From Flagellimonas sp. 389 (GTDB lineage Bacteria > Bacteroidota > Bacteroidia > Flavobacteriales > Flavobacteriaceae): 40,268 bases of DNA. Positions within the stretch are counted from its first letter, which is position 1; each line of letters starts with the position of its first letter. The notes beneath the pieces were generated by a model. That model was not told the origin of the DNA, did not search any database, and worked only from the letters and a program-made list of their open reading frames with translations. Position numbers and translations under genes: made by a program. Where the stretch lies: the NCBI RefSeq assembly GCF_018449435.1, contig NZ_JAHCMU010000025.1, forward strand, positions 1 to 40,268. The letters are read 5' to 3'. Positions 8,745-17,446 of the stretch are shown one piece after another.

Positions 8745-8847
8745 TCATTCCAGTTGCCGAAATGATTTAAAAGTTAATGCTATAGCATCACCTTCCTTAT
8801 AATGCGGTTGGGTACCTTTTGTTACCTAGAAAATATTGTGATGAAGT

Positions 8848-10620
8848 TTAGGTGGGTTTCGAAGCACTCGTTTGCGTTGTAGTCTCCGCATTCAATACTC
8901 TATGAAAAACCCCTTTGGCCCAAAATTTCGACCTTACCCCAAAGCACTCGGCAATGGCATCCACACCTATTAAGGTGCCTTTTGCCAACCTGCCAAGTAC
9001 GGAAATCGGTAACTTCAGGTGTTCTGAACGAGAAATTAGGGTACCGTCTTTTTGGGTTTCAATTGCCAAATCATTGTGCAAGGGTTGAACTATTGAATCT
9101 TCACGGAGCTGTTCTATGAGTTTACTTTTTACCAAGCTGAGTTTAGGGGTATCCAATACCGAATTAATCATAGTATCAACATGAATCGATTCTTCACCTT
9201 TTGAAAGCTCCCATCCTTCTTTTGTAGCAGTTACATCAGGGTTGTTTACTACATCAAAGGTCAATAAATTGACGTCAGACAATGCCAAAAGCTGCTGAAG
9301 ACTATCGACGGGTGGCCCATAGGAGTATCTTTTTAATCGTTCATCTAAGTCAATGACTTTAGCAATGACTTCATCTTTCAGAGGGGCAAATGAGAGTGTT
9401 TTGTACATCGTGGGCTGGCAATGACGCCAAACATGGCCGATGACGTAGTCCAAACTTATTTTTGTGGTATGGGTCGCCATAGCAACAAACTTTTGGAGTA
9501 AGGTTTTGGTCGACAATTGTTTTGGAAGTATCAGGTCATGCTCAAAATCACTATCAAGTAACCAAGCTTCTATGATAGTCTCAAGCCCTTGATTTGACAA
9601 TTTGTGCGGTATGGTGAGATTACTTAACTGTGTAAATTTCTTTGCAATTATAGGGGTTATCGCTTTAATAAGAAACTCAGGGGAATTAATGGTATTTGTG
9701 CTGTTCAACCTATTGTCGATAAAAGCCACATAATTAGTAAGTTCTTCATCTGTAACCACATAATGCTCATCGATTTTTCTGTTCAACGGTTTCGGTGCCA
9801 TGGGCAACCCATCAAGTGAAAAGGGAACGATACGGTCAGGTTCTTTGCCGCTGGGTTCATAGACCATTTTTCGTGTCATGGTATCCATGACCGTAAATGT
9901 GCCTCCAACCCCTTCACTTAAGGCTCTGCAAACATCAATCATCGCCAGACCAAAGCCGCGCACACCTACTGATGGTCTTGAGGTGTTGCCCAACTTGTCT
10001 TGAAACATTTTCACCGGATAGGGCATTTTGAACAACTGCAGTTCAGCGGAATCATTTGACCGTTTCAACCAATGCGCCATTTGTTCATCTTGGTATGTGG
10101 GTTGGTGCCCCACGCAAAGTACGATTTCATCAACGGTATGGCTATTATCTCCGGAATCTGTTATGCTGACCGATTCATTGGTAAAAGTTATAGTGGTCAC
10201 TTCCCTTTTTATAAGGTTGTAGAGCCCCAAAGGTTTCAAAACCGCAGTAATACTTAGATAGCGATCATGAAGGTATTGCCCCAGCTCGGAACGTAGCGGA
10301 AACTTGTCGATAGCTTCCTTGTCCAATTTTTTGGCATTGTAACCACTCCATTCTTGAAAGGTTGGAAAATATGGAATATGAAAATCATGAAAAGAAACTT
10401 CTTCTCTTGCTGGGATGTCCAGTGCTCTTGTGGTTACGTTCAACCAATTGGTCTTGGGTTGCCCTAGATCATAAACTGGGCCTGCTCCAGGATAGTTGAA
10501 CGGTTCAAAAGCCAAGACCTTAACCATTGATTTGTATCTCGACGCCTCTAAAAACAAAGATTCCATAGCGGAAAGCCCCCTTGGTCCAATACCAACAATA
10601 CCTATAGTGCTACATGCCAT
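8848..10620 (-). CDS. FAD/NAD(P)-binding protein
   Basis: 590 residues. A dinucleotide-binding motif sits at the very N-terminus (IGIVGIGPRGLSAME, about 6-20), followed by FEPFNYPGAGPVYD and a second nucleotide-binding or redox segment around EIVLCVGHQPTY (about 165-176), the layout of the FAD-NAD(P)-binding family PF13454. These are predicted flavin oxidoreductases or monooxygenases of unknown substrate, sometimes in natural-product clusters. The C-terminal third (about 420-590) is not a domain I can name. The ATG at 10620 places the GxGPxG motif where expected. It stands 60 bases downstream of the disrupted App1-type gene on the same strand and could be its operon partner. Confidence 0.8.
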   Translation of the reverse strand: MACSTIGIVGIGPRGLSAMESLFLEASRYKSMVKVLAFEPFNYPGAGPVYDLGQPKTNWLNVTTRALDIPAREEVSFHDFHIPYFPTFQEWSGYNAKKLDKEAIDKFPLRSELGQYLHDRYLSITAVLKPLGLYNLIKREVTTITFTNESVSITDSGDNSHTVDEIVLCVGHQPTYQDEQMAHWLKRSNDSAELQLFKMPYPVKMFQDKLGNTSRPSVGVRGFGLAMIDVCRALSEGVGGTFTVMDTMTRKMVYEPSGKEPDRIVPFSLDGLPMAPKPLNRKIDEHYVVTDEELTNYVAFIDNRLNSTNTINSPEFLIKAITPIIAKKFTQLSNLTIPHKLSNQGLETIIEAWLLDSDFEHDLILPKQLSTKTLLQKFVAMATHTTKISLDYVIGHVWRHCQPTMYKTLSFAPLKDEVIAKVIDLDERLKRYSYGPPVDSLQQLLALSDVNLLTFDVVNNPDVTATKEGWELSKGEESIHVDTMINSVLDTPKLSLVKSKLIEQLREDSIVQPLHNDLAIETQKDGTLISRSEHLKLPISVLGRLAKGTLIGVDAIAECFGVRSKFWAKGVFHRVLNAETTTQTSASKPT

Positions 10621-10680
10621 TTTTTTATGTGCTAATTTGACAGATTTATGATATAGTTCGCCCTACTAAACTGATTCCGG

Positions 10681-11688
10681 TTATAGTTTGAGATATCCCT
10701 TCTCAATCGCATGCATTAGCGCTTCATCAGTATGCGCTATTAACTTGATATCCACATTTTCGAAATTCTTAATTAACCGAGCAATGCGCTTGGTTTTTCT
10801 TTTATCGGAAACCGACCGAATATAGATGGTAGCAACCTGATCAGGGAATCTTTTGGCAATCTCTAAATAGATTTCGGGATCCAAATCTTCTCCATCACCG
10901 ATAAGTATGAATGGTAAAGTTGGATATGTTTGTAAGATATGACTTATTTTGGTGAATTTATTGCCTTCAAGAAAAGACTTCTTCTTTTTGTTTTCCAACC
11001 CAATGTCACGCAATAACAAGGGTCCGTGAGGAAGGTTTTTCTCCTTTAAAAAGGTTTGTAGATAATCGTGCAGGTTCCATGGGCTGTTTGACAGATAAAA
11101 AAACGGGTTCTCAATAGTATCAGAACCACCTTTTGCCAATTTTGTGTAAAAACCCTGTACTCCTTCCAAGGGCATTCTCGCAGTGCTATCGGTTAGCATG
11201 GTGCTTACGATAACTTTTCATCGCAGAAAAGAATCCAGTCCCGTATGCAGAACAGTTTCATCTATATCACTGATTACCCCAAATTTCGCAGTTGCCGAAG
11301 GTCGTATCGCTGATGAATTTGCAGTAAACAGGGTCTTGCCTTTTTCTACCAAGGAATAGCTTATTGGAATCCATAAAGATGATGCATCGTTTAGGTATGG
11401 GTTGTACTCAACATCCAGATACATATAGCCTTCCTCATCAGATAATAGTGTAGTTTCACCTCCGGGCCACGTGATATGAACTTTTGCTCCTGAAATTTCA
11501 TCAGTTTCAAACCTTTTGAAGGAACGGTATAAATTGCCGACAAAGCCCTCGGTCTCAATGTTTGCGATGCCCTCATTTTCAAGTACCCTAGCCTGACCGT
11601 GAATTCTGTTGTCATTCGCATACCTCTTAAAGGGCATGATTATAACTGGGTTTTTGTTATCAAAAAGCCTTGATAAATATGTGATCAT
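10681..11688 (-). pseudogene. App1-type phosphatidate phosphatase (DUF2183) split by an in-frame TGA
   Basis: Two halves lie in one continuous frame and are separated only by a TGA at 11218-11220. The upstream half (156 codons) has the N-terminal beta domain and the HAD-type catalytic motif GVISDIDETVLHTG (Asp141 and Asp143). The downstream half supplies the rest of the DUF2183 fold: NPFFYLSNSPWNLHDYL, LLLRDIG and FILIGDGEDLDPEIY. At the stop the reading is DSFLR-stop-KVIVST, where relatives have a tryptophan (LKWR-type), so the lesion looks like TGG to TGA. Without it the protein would be 335 residues, a normal size. App1-type enzymes dephosphorylate phosphatidate in membranes. Either the gene is inactive, the TGA is sometimes read through, or the base is a sequencing error. 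A new ATG at 11197-11199 could restart the second half but would lack the catalytic motif. Confidence 0.85.
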
Positions 11689-11715
11689 CCTTATTTTATT
11701 TCTGGGTCTATTGAT

Positions 11716-11852
11716 TTAGATGACATTGAATACAAAACCAAGTAACCAATATAACAGAAGAAAAACAAAAATGGTTCCAATACATCCACATTTACCACCA
11801 CCAATTTTTTTGCTCCCAATCCTGCCAATATGGTTCGTATTAAATTTTTCAT
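11716..11852 (-). pseudogene. Small Gly-rich membrane peptide with a homopolymer frameshift
   Basis: From the ATG at 11852 the frame begins MKNLIRTILAGLGAKK, a start typical of a family of about 45-residue flavobacterial membrane peptides. After a run of seven A (minus strand, 11805-11811) the present frame leaves the family pattern. Reading one base over gives IGGGKCGCIGTIFVFLLLY and a single transmembrane segment ending at a stop at 11716. One extra A would restore the whole 45-residue peptide. It is either a real frameshift, a slippery or phase-variable site, or a homopolymer sequencing error. As written the frame runs on about 53 codons to another stop. Function unknown; it lies between the App1-type gene and yihY. 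Confidence 0.5.
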
Positions 11853-12022
11853 TTTTTTTATCGATTACCCGAATTTAAGATTGCTAAACTTTGGTGGTGT
11901 GCGCACAACAATTAATTGTTAACGTATTCGCATTTTTTTTTGGTTTTCTATTGTGTTTGATGATTATAAGTATATAAATTAAAACTATAGAATAGTAATT
12001 TTATCATTTATTCCTTTATGAT

Positions 12023-12913
12023 ATGCAAAAGAAAGAACAGTTTAGACCGGCTCATCTCCCAAACCTTTTAGCGATGACCTACCGACGCTGGATTGCTAAA
12101 GAGCCTTTTCGATTAAGTGCTGTTGTGGCCTACTATGCCGTTTTGTCCTTACCGGGCCTTTTGGTGATTATCGTAAATCTTGTGGGCCTGATCTGGGGGG
12201 CAGAAATAGTCCAGGGAGCGTTGACCCAAGAAATAACAAATGCCTTGGGCAGTGATACTGCGCAATCGATTCAAAATATCATTGTTGAAACCAGGGACAG
12301 CAATAAGAATGGTATCGCGACAATTTTAGGGATTGCCACCTTAATATATGGTGCCACTGGTGTGTTTTACCATTTGCAACTATCATTGAATGAAATATGG
12401 AATCTTCAACCCAATCCAAAGTCAACAGCTCTTAAGCTTCTTATTGATAGGGCAAAGAGCTTTGCATTTATCCTGGCTATCGGATTTTTGCTGTTGATCA
12501 GTTTTTTTATCACTGCGGCAATTGCAGCACTACGAGACTATTTAGGGCAAGTCTTGCCAGATTTGGTCGTTTACATTACCTTCTTTATGGACATCATTGT
12601 TTCTTTAGGTATTATAACCGTTTTGTTTGCATTAATGTTCAAATATATGCCAGATACCAAAGTGCTGTGGAAAACCGTGCGCATTGGTGCCATTATTACC
12701 GGAGTTTTGTTTTTAATTGGAAAAACGTTGATTGGATTCTATTTTAGCGAGGTTGAACCTGACTCCACCTATGGGGCCGCTGGCACTATTGTGCTTATTC
12801 TGCTATGGGTCTCTTATGCTTGCCTTATCTTGTTCTTTGGCGCACAGTTCACTAATATTTATGCCCAGAAATATGGGTTATATAAAACAATTGATACTGC
12901 TCTTGAAAAATAA
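12023..12913 (+). CDS. YihY/BrkB-family membrane protein
   Basis: 296 residues with about six transmembrane segments and the YihY family signatures: an N-terminal RLSAVVAYYAVLSLPGLL helix, an IYGATGVFYHLQLSLNEIWN loop, and the C-terminal STYGAAGTIVLILLWVSY with LILFFGAQFTNIY. YihY proteins (once misnamed ribonuclease BN) are inner-membrane proteins of unknown transport or envelope role. The gene begins a two-gene plus-strand unit with the transporter gene 30 bases downstream. The 170-base region upstream (11853-12022) carries its promoter. Confidence 0.92.
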   Translation: MQKKEQFRPAHLPNLLAMTYRRWIAKEPFRLSAVVAYYAVLSLPGLLVIIVNLVGLIWGAEIVQGALTQEITNALGSDTAQSIQNIIVETRDSNKNGIATILGIATLIYGATGVFYHLQLSLNEIWNLQPNPKSTALKLLIDRAKSFAFILAIGFLLLISFFITAAIAALRDYLGQVLPDLVVYITFFMDIIVSLGIITVLFALMFKYMPDTKVLWKTVRIGAIITGVLFLIGKTLIGFYFSEVEPDSTYGAAGTIVLILLWVSYACLILFFGAQFTNIYAQKYGLYKTIDTALEK

Positions 12914-12943
12914 ATGGCGATTTTATAATTTAATACATGTGCT

Positions 12944-13765
12944 ATGGGCAAAAAAGAAAATGATGAACTGGATGAAAAATTAAATACAAATAGCGATACA
13001 GGCGGTCATGATGAAATTTTGATCGATCAATTGTCCGAAGGATTGGAAATTTATCAAAAACAGACCAAGGCAACCTTTTTAAGCGCCCTCAGCGCTGGCA
13101 TGGAAATTGGGTTCAGTTTTTTGTTGGTAGCTATTTGTTATAGTCAATTAAAGGGTTTTATTAATGAAGATTGGATTCCTTATGCCGCAGCGTTTTTTTA
13201 TCCGTTGGGTTTTATCCTTGTCATCATCGGAAAATCCATCTTATTTACCGAGCAGACCTCTCTATTGGCATTGCCCGTAATGAGTGGCCGACGATCTTTT
13301 AAAGAGTTGATCAAACTTTGGGGAATCGTTATTGCCGGCAATATTTTAGGTGGGTTCATTATTGGTGGAATGCTCTTGGCCATAGGACAGTCCCTACATG
13401 TTATAACCGTAGAGGGTATTGATACCATTGCCTCCCATGTTACGGAATATCCGACGCAAATTATTTTTGGTAGTGCTATACTCGCAGGGTGGTTAATGGG
13501 TTTATTGTCTTGGTCCTTATCTTCGATAAAGCATGCTGTTGGGCAAATAGTGGTAGTATATATCATTACCTTAATCATAGGCCTGGGGGGATTTCATCAT
13601 AGTATAGTCGGGAATATTGAAATTTTCACTGGAATGTTGACCGGTTCCATCAATTTTATGGACTATCTAATTACATTACTTATGATGTTGCTGGGCAATA
13701 CTTTTGGAGGCGTGTTTTTTGTGGCGTTTTTAAAGTATCGAACATATACTGCTAATCTGGAGTAG
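12944..13765 (+). CDS. Formate/nitrite transporter-family channel
   Basis: 273 residues. After an acidic hydrophilic N-terminus (about 1-45) come six transmembrane segments with FNT-family features: FLSALSAGMEIGFSFL in helix 1, GKSILFTEQTSLLALPV around the helix 2-3 break, GNILGGFIIGG, LAGWLMGLLSW, and FHHSIVGNIEIFTGML near the helix 5 break. The histidine pair in FHHSIVGN falls where the central pore histidine is found in FocA/NirC. The long charged N-terminus is typical of the YfdC-like subgroup, whose substrate is unknown. It is probably co-transcribed with yihY (30-base gap) and is followed by a terminator at about 13923. Confidence 0.9.
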   Translation: MGKKENDELDEKLNTNSDTGGHDEILIDQLSEGLEIYQKQTKATFLSALSAGMEIGFSFLLVAICYSQLKGFINEDWIPYAAAFFYPLGFILVIIGKSILFTEQTSLLALPVMSGRRSFKELIKLWGIVIAGNILGGFIIGGMLLAIGQSLHVITVEGIDTIASHVTEYPTQIIFGSAILAGWLMGLLSWSLSSIKHAVGQIVVVYIITLIIGLGGFHHSIVGNIEIFTGMLTGSINFMDYLITLLMMLLGNTFGGVFFVAFLKYRTYTANLE

Positions 13766-13922
13766 TTTCCATAACGCACAAATTTTCATTGTAAGAGTAC
13801 ATTTCAATAGAATAGTGCATTTATTTTAGCATCAATGAAAATAAGGGGAATGACCAGGTGTGATGATTTGGCAAGTTGACATACTCTGAGAGCTTGTCTA
13901 CCCTCGAAATGTATACATTAAG

Positions 13923-13952
13923 AAAGGGCTCCTATTATGGGAGTCCTTTTTT
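13923..13952 (+). terminator. Rho-independent terminator after the yihY-transporter unit
   Basis: AAAGGGCTCC pairs with GGGAGTCCTTT around a short loop (one G-T pair), followed by six T. It lies 158 bases after the transporter stop; the DNA between (13766-13922) shows nothing recognisable. Confidence 0.75.
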
Positions 13953-14059
13953 AGTACCTCCCTAAAAAAATTATCTTCTAAATAAGTTAATAATCCATGT
14001 ATTAGAGGAAACCATGTAAATATTTGAAACCTAAATTTGGTTGAATAAAAATATACACT

Positions 14060-14623
14060 ATGAAACTTAAAGACAAAAATGTAGCAATTTTGGCTACTGA
14101 CGGATTTGAAAAATCAGAATTATTTGAACCACTAAAAGCACTGAAGCAAGAAGGAGCGAATGTACATGTTATTTCCCTTAAAGAAGGAAAAATCAAGAGC
14201 TGGGAAGGTGACAATTGGGGTGAATCCATTACTGTTGACAAAACGTTGGAAGAGGTAAAGGCCTCGGATTACCACACATTGGTACTGCCTGGTGGCGTTG
14301 CTAACCCTGATTTACTGCGAACACATGATGATGCATTATCCTTTATCAAAGACTTCTTCAAACAGGGCAAACCGGTGGCTGCCATCTGTCATGCACCTTG
14401 GTTATTGATAAGTGCTGGAGTTATTGCAAATCGAAACGTAACCTCATACCACAGTATAAAAGATGACGTAATCAACGCTGGAGCAAACTGGTCTGACCAG
14501 GCAGTGGTGGTGGATGCAGGATTGACGACTAGTCGAAATCCTGATGATTTACCACAGTTTATCGATAAGGTGATTGAAGAGCTTTGCGAGGGCAAACATG
14601 AAGACCAAGTGGTGAATGCGTAA
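14060..14623 (+). CDS. DJ-1/PfpI-family protein (type 1 glutamine amidotransferase-like)
   Basis: 187 residues covering the whole PfpI/DJ-1 fold: ILATDGFEKSELFEPLKAL at the N-terminus with the conserved acidic residue, LVLPGGVANPDLL, and the nucleophile elbow VAAICHAPWLLI with the conserved Cys-His (Cys at about 114, followed by His), then TSYHSIKDDVINAGANW. Related proteins (YhbO/YfkM type) act in protection from oxidative, acid or carbonyl stress as deglycase, chaperone or protease-like proteins; the exact reaction is debated. It is a single-gene unit bounded by terminator-like hairpins on both sides. Confidence 0.93.
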   Translation: MKLKDKNVAILATDGFEKSELFEPLKALKQEGANVHVISLKEGKIKSWEGDNWGESITVDKTLEEVKASDYHTLVLPGGVANPDLLRTHDDALSFIKDFFKQGKPVAAICHAPWLLISAGVIANRNVTSYHSIKDDVINAGANWSDQAVVVDAGLTTSRNPDDLPQFIDKVIEELCEGKHEDQVVNA

Positions 14624-14642
14624 TAAAGGAATTTAAAATTAT

Positions 14643-14670
14643 AGGGGTAGACTCATGTCCGCCCCTTTTT
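14643..14670 (+). terminator. Probable terminator after the PfpI gene
   Basis: AGGGGTAGAC pairs with GTCCGCCCCT across a TCAT loop, with one G-T pair and one A-C mismatch, followed by TTTTT. It starts 20 bases after the PfpI-type stop and ends just before the GH3 gene. Confidence 0.65.
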
Positions 14671-14684
14671 AAAGTAAAATCAAT

Positions 14685-16208
14685 ATGGCAATAATTGGAA
14701 GTATTATTAAGGGCGTTATTGAGGTCACTGACAAATTGGTTACACAAGATGACCCTGTACAGGAGCAGAAAAATGTATTGAAAGAGTTGTTGACGACCGC
14801 TTCATCTACGGCTTTTGGGAAACACTATGGTTTTTCAGAATTGCTTACTGCTAACGACGCGAGGCTAGCCTTTGCTGACAAGGTACCTTATTTTGATTAT
14901 AATCGGATTACGAAAGCATGGTGGCACAAAGTGGTGGATGGCGAGTCTGATGTAACATGGCCGGGTAATCCTGATTACTTTGCGCTCAGTTCGGGTACCA
15001 CTGGCAAAAAGAGTAAACGGATACCTGTAACCGATGCAATGATTTCTTCCATAAAGAATGCAGGAATCAAGCAGGTTTTGGCTTTAAGCAATTTTGATTT
15101 GCCCACAGATTTTTTTGAAAAGGAAATTATGATGTTGGGCAGTTCAACCGACCTTGACCAACGTGACGGTCATGAAGAGGGGGAAATCAGTGGAATAAGT
15201 GCAAGTAATATACCTTTTTGGTTTAAAGGGTACTACAAACCTGGAGAAGAAATAGCCAAAATTGATGATTGGGATGCCCGTGTTAAAAAAATAGCCAAAG
15301 AAGCGAAAAATTGGGACATTGGTGCCTTGAGCGGAATACCATCTTGGATGGAACTCATGCTCAAAGAGGTGATTGACTACAACAATCTAGAGCACATTCA
15401 CGAGATATGGCCAAATTTAAGTGTGTACACCTCTGGTGGTGTGGCCTTTGATCCTTACGAGAAGAGTTTTAATGCGTTACTGGGCAGCCCCATACAGATT
15501 ATAGATACCTACCTGGCATCAGAGGGTTTCATAGCCTTTCAGAATAGGCCAGAAACATCGGCAATGAAGTTGGTCACCGACAATGGAATTTATTTTGAAT
15601 TTGTGCCTTTTGAGGCCGAATATATCAATCCGGATGGATCCTTGCGACAAGATGCCCCGGCACTAACGCTTGAAGAGGTAGAGACCGGTACGGACTATGT
15701 TTTAATTATTTCTACGGTTTCAGGTGCATGGCGGTATCTTATAGGTGATACCATCGAATTCACTGATGTGGAACGGGCCGAAATCAAAATTACTGGGCGA
15801 ACAAAATTCTTTTTAAATACTGTCGGTTCACAGCTTTCGGTCAATAAAATGAACGATGCCGTTAAGAACTTGGAAGAGTCTATGGATTTGAAGATTCCAG
15901 AGTTCACCCTGTGCGCAAAACGCTTCGATGATGGTTTTTACCATACTTGGTATCTGGGTTCAGAAAATGGAAAGGATGCCGATAGGGCCGCCAAAGTATT
16001 GGATGATTACCTAAAACAGGCCAATAAAAATTATAAGGTTGCCCGTAGTAAGGCTTTGGAAGGTGCTAAAGTACACTTTGTCAAACCAGGGATTTTTGCA
16101 GATTGGAGTGGGGCCATTAAAAAGAAAGGAGGGCAAGTAAAAATGGAACGTGTTATGGGTGAGGATAAATTTGCCGAATGGGAAGCCTTTGTTGCGGACA
16201 GAAGATAG
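14685..16208 (+). CDS. GH3 auxin-responsive-promoter-family acyl-acid amido synthetase-like enzyme
   Basis: 507 residues, full length for bacterial GH3 proteins. GH3 enzymes belong to the ANL adenylating superfamily and join amino acids to acyl acids (auxin or jasmonate in plants); the substrates of bacterial members are unknown. ATP-binding motifs are visible: LSSGTTGKKSKRIP (about 101-114), the YLASEG motif (about 276-281), and YLIGDTIEFTD near 365 for the third motif. The C-terminal domain (about 380-507) ends with KVARSKALEGAKVHFVKPG and KKKGGQVKMERVM. It starts 61 bases after the PfpI gene and converges with the protease-like gene, stops three bases apart. Confidence 0.92.
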   Translation: MAIIGSIIKGVIEVTDKLVTQDDPVQEQKNVLKELLTTASSTAFGKHYGFSELLTANDARLAFADKVPYFDYNRITKAWWHKVVDGESDVTWPGNPDYFALSSGTTGKKSKRIPVTDAMISSIKNAGIKQVLALSNFDLPTDFFEKEIMMLGSSTDLDQRDGHEEGEISGISASNIPFWFKGYYKPGEEIAKIDDWDARVKKIAKEAKNWDIGALSGIPSWMELMLKEVIDYNNLEHIHEIWPNLSVYTSGGVAFDPYEKSFNALLGSPIQIIDTYLASEGFIAFQNRPETSAMKLVTDNGIYFEFVPFEAEYINPDGSLRQDAPALTLEEVETGTDYVLIISTVSGAWRYLIGDTIEFTDVERAEIKITGRTKFFLNTVGSQLSVNKMNDAVKNLEESMDLKIPEFTLCAKRFDDGFYHTWYLGSENGKDADRAAKVLDDYLKQANKNYKVARSKALEGAKVHFVKPGIFADWSGAIKKKGGQVKMERVMGEDKFAEWEAFVADRR

Positions 16209-16211
16209 GCC

Positions 16212-16883
16212 TTATTCTTCATCATGATGGATTTTTTTGACCATTTCCATAATCTCTTCGGGAGATAGGTAGTATTCTTTGATTCTGTCTTTGTAGGCTT
16301 GATCAATTTCCGCATTGTCCAAAATAAAACGTTTGGTCTTGATGATATACTCGGCCATGCCCTGTCTGACGGCAAAAGAGTCAGCTGCCCTTTCCGCAGT
16401 CTTCACATGCTCTTTAAGAAGCACATACCGAATCCCAAAATTAATAAGGTCCCATCCACTTCGATTTTGATAATCCATCACATGTCCTAGTTCGTGGCCT
16501 AGCCAACCTATCAATACATCAGAAGGCACTTCGGTAGTTTTAAAATCCCGTCCGGAAATTTTAAACTTTTTACTGATCAATATTTTGTAGGCCCGGTTCT
16601 TTTTTGATTTCAATAAGGTCGAAAAGGCGGGCTGCGCCAACATTACCGAACGTTTGATGTTATCCTTGAATTTAAATTCAATTGGAATTTCATCCAATTC
16701 TGGGTAAAACGATCTTGCAATGCCAACTTCCTTTTGTATTTGCTTAGGTGTACTATTTTTGGGAGCAGTCCACATGGTAGTTCCAATGATTATTGATAGA
16801 AAGGTTATGATGGAAATATAACTTTTCTTTCTATTGATAAAAAAAGGGTAGATTTTACGTCTACCCTTCTCGTATATATTCAT
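16212..16883 (-). CDS. Membrane-anchored HExxH zinc-metalloprotease-like protein
   Basis: 223 residues. A transmembrane segment at about 22-38 (ISIITFLSIIIGTTMW) anchors an extracytoplasmic domain with a zinc-protease signature: WLGHELGHVMDYQNRSGW (HELGH near 130) and a downstream ERAADSFAVRQG helix that could give the third ligand. The pattern is gluzincin-like; I cannot place it in a named peptidase family. The first 15 or so codons overlap a strong terminator hairpin for the upstream gene (16839-16868), so the start at 16883 is questionable, although no better ATG precedes the transmembrane helix. Only six bases separate it from the barrel-protein gene upstream on the same strand. Confidence 0.75.
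   Translation of the reverse strand: MNIYEKGRRKIYPFFINRKKSYISIITFLSIIIGTTMWTAPKNSTPKQIQKEVGIARSFYPELDEIPIEFKFKDNIKRSVMLAQPAFSTLLKSKKNRAYKILISKKFKISGRDFKTTEVPSDVLIGWLGHELGHVMDYQNRSGWDLINFGIRYVLLKEHVKTAERAADSFAVRQGMAEYIIKTKRFILDNAEIDQAYKDRIKEYYLSPEEIMEMVKKIHHDEE
16839..16868 (-). terminator. Hairpin terminator overlapping the protease gene's first codons
   Basis: On the minus strand AAGGGTAGA pairs perfectly with TCTACCCTT (nine pairs, seven-base loop) and runs into seven T. It sits 22 bases downstream of the barrel-protein stop but inside the annotated start of the next gene, so transcripts would be cut just after the latter's start codon unless it has its own promoter. Confidence 0.75.
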
Positions 16884-16889
16884 GATATT

Positions 16890-17357
16890 CTAAAATTGAT
16901 ATCGAATGCCCAGAGCAATATCTAGGTCAAGGTCATCGGAGAATTCATCGTTGAAGCCCAATTCAGGTCTCATGTCCAACGATAGTAATAGCGGAAAATC
17001 AAAGCTATATTCTATGCCCAAATCGCCTGCAACTAATGCGAATGTGCCATCGTTTTCGCCAGCGTCAAAAGAACCTATTCCACCACCAGCACCCACATAC
17101 CAATTAAAACCGCCATCAATGGGCATTACCCATTGGTACAGCCCAACCAGCTTAAACGCATCTACGTCGTTTGAACTTCTAAAACCTAAGTCAAATTCTA
17201 AGCGATTGTTTTCTTTGAGATAGCGTTGATATGATATCTCACCGCCAAATCCATCATTGTCGCCTAACCGGATACCTAAAGCATTTTTAGATATGGATTG
17301 TGCGCTTGTAAAACCAAAGATCAAAGAAAAAAGTGTAATTAAAAATAAACGTTTCAT
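16890..17357 (-). CDS. Small outer-membrane beta-barrel-like protein
   Basis: About 155 residues from the preferred ATG at 17357 (an earlier in-frame ATG at 17375 adds six residues and separates the signal peptide from the start). The signal peptide is KRLFLITLFSLIFGFTSAQS with cleavage after the alanine. The mature part alternates polar and hydrophobic residues in strands (GGEISYQRYL, RLEFDLGFRS, GGFNWYVGAGGGIG, LGIEYSFDFPLLLSL) and ends LDIALGIRYQF, with the terminal phenylalanine of outer-membrane barrels. It is probably an eight-strand OmpW/OmpX-like porin or structural protein; function unknown. Confidence 0.78.
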   Translation of the reverse strand: MKRLFLITLFSLIFGFTSAQSISKNALGIRLGDNDGFGGEISYQRYLKENNRLEFDLGFRSSNDVDAFKLVGLYQWVMPIDGGFNWYVGAGGGIGSFDAGENDGTFALVAGDLGIEYSFDFPLLLSLDMRPELGFNDEFSDDLDLDIALGIRYQF

Positions 17358-17446
17358 AAAAAATATTTTCATCAAAAATAGCTTTGATTTTATACTTCTA
17401 TTAGCACATAAGCAATTTTTATTGTCGCATATACCTTTATGCCGTT

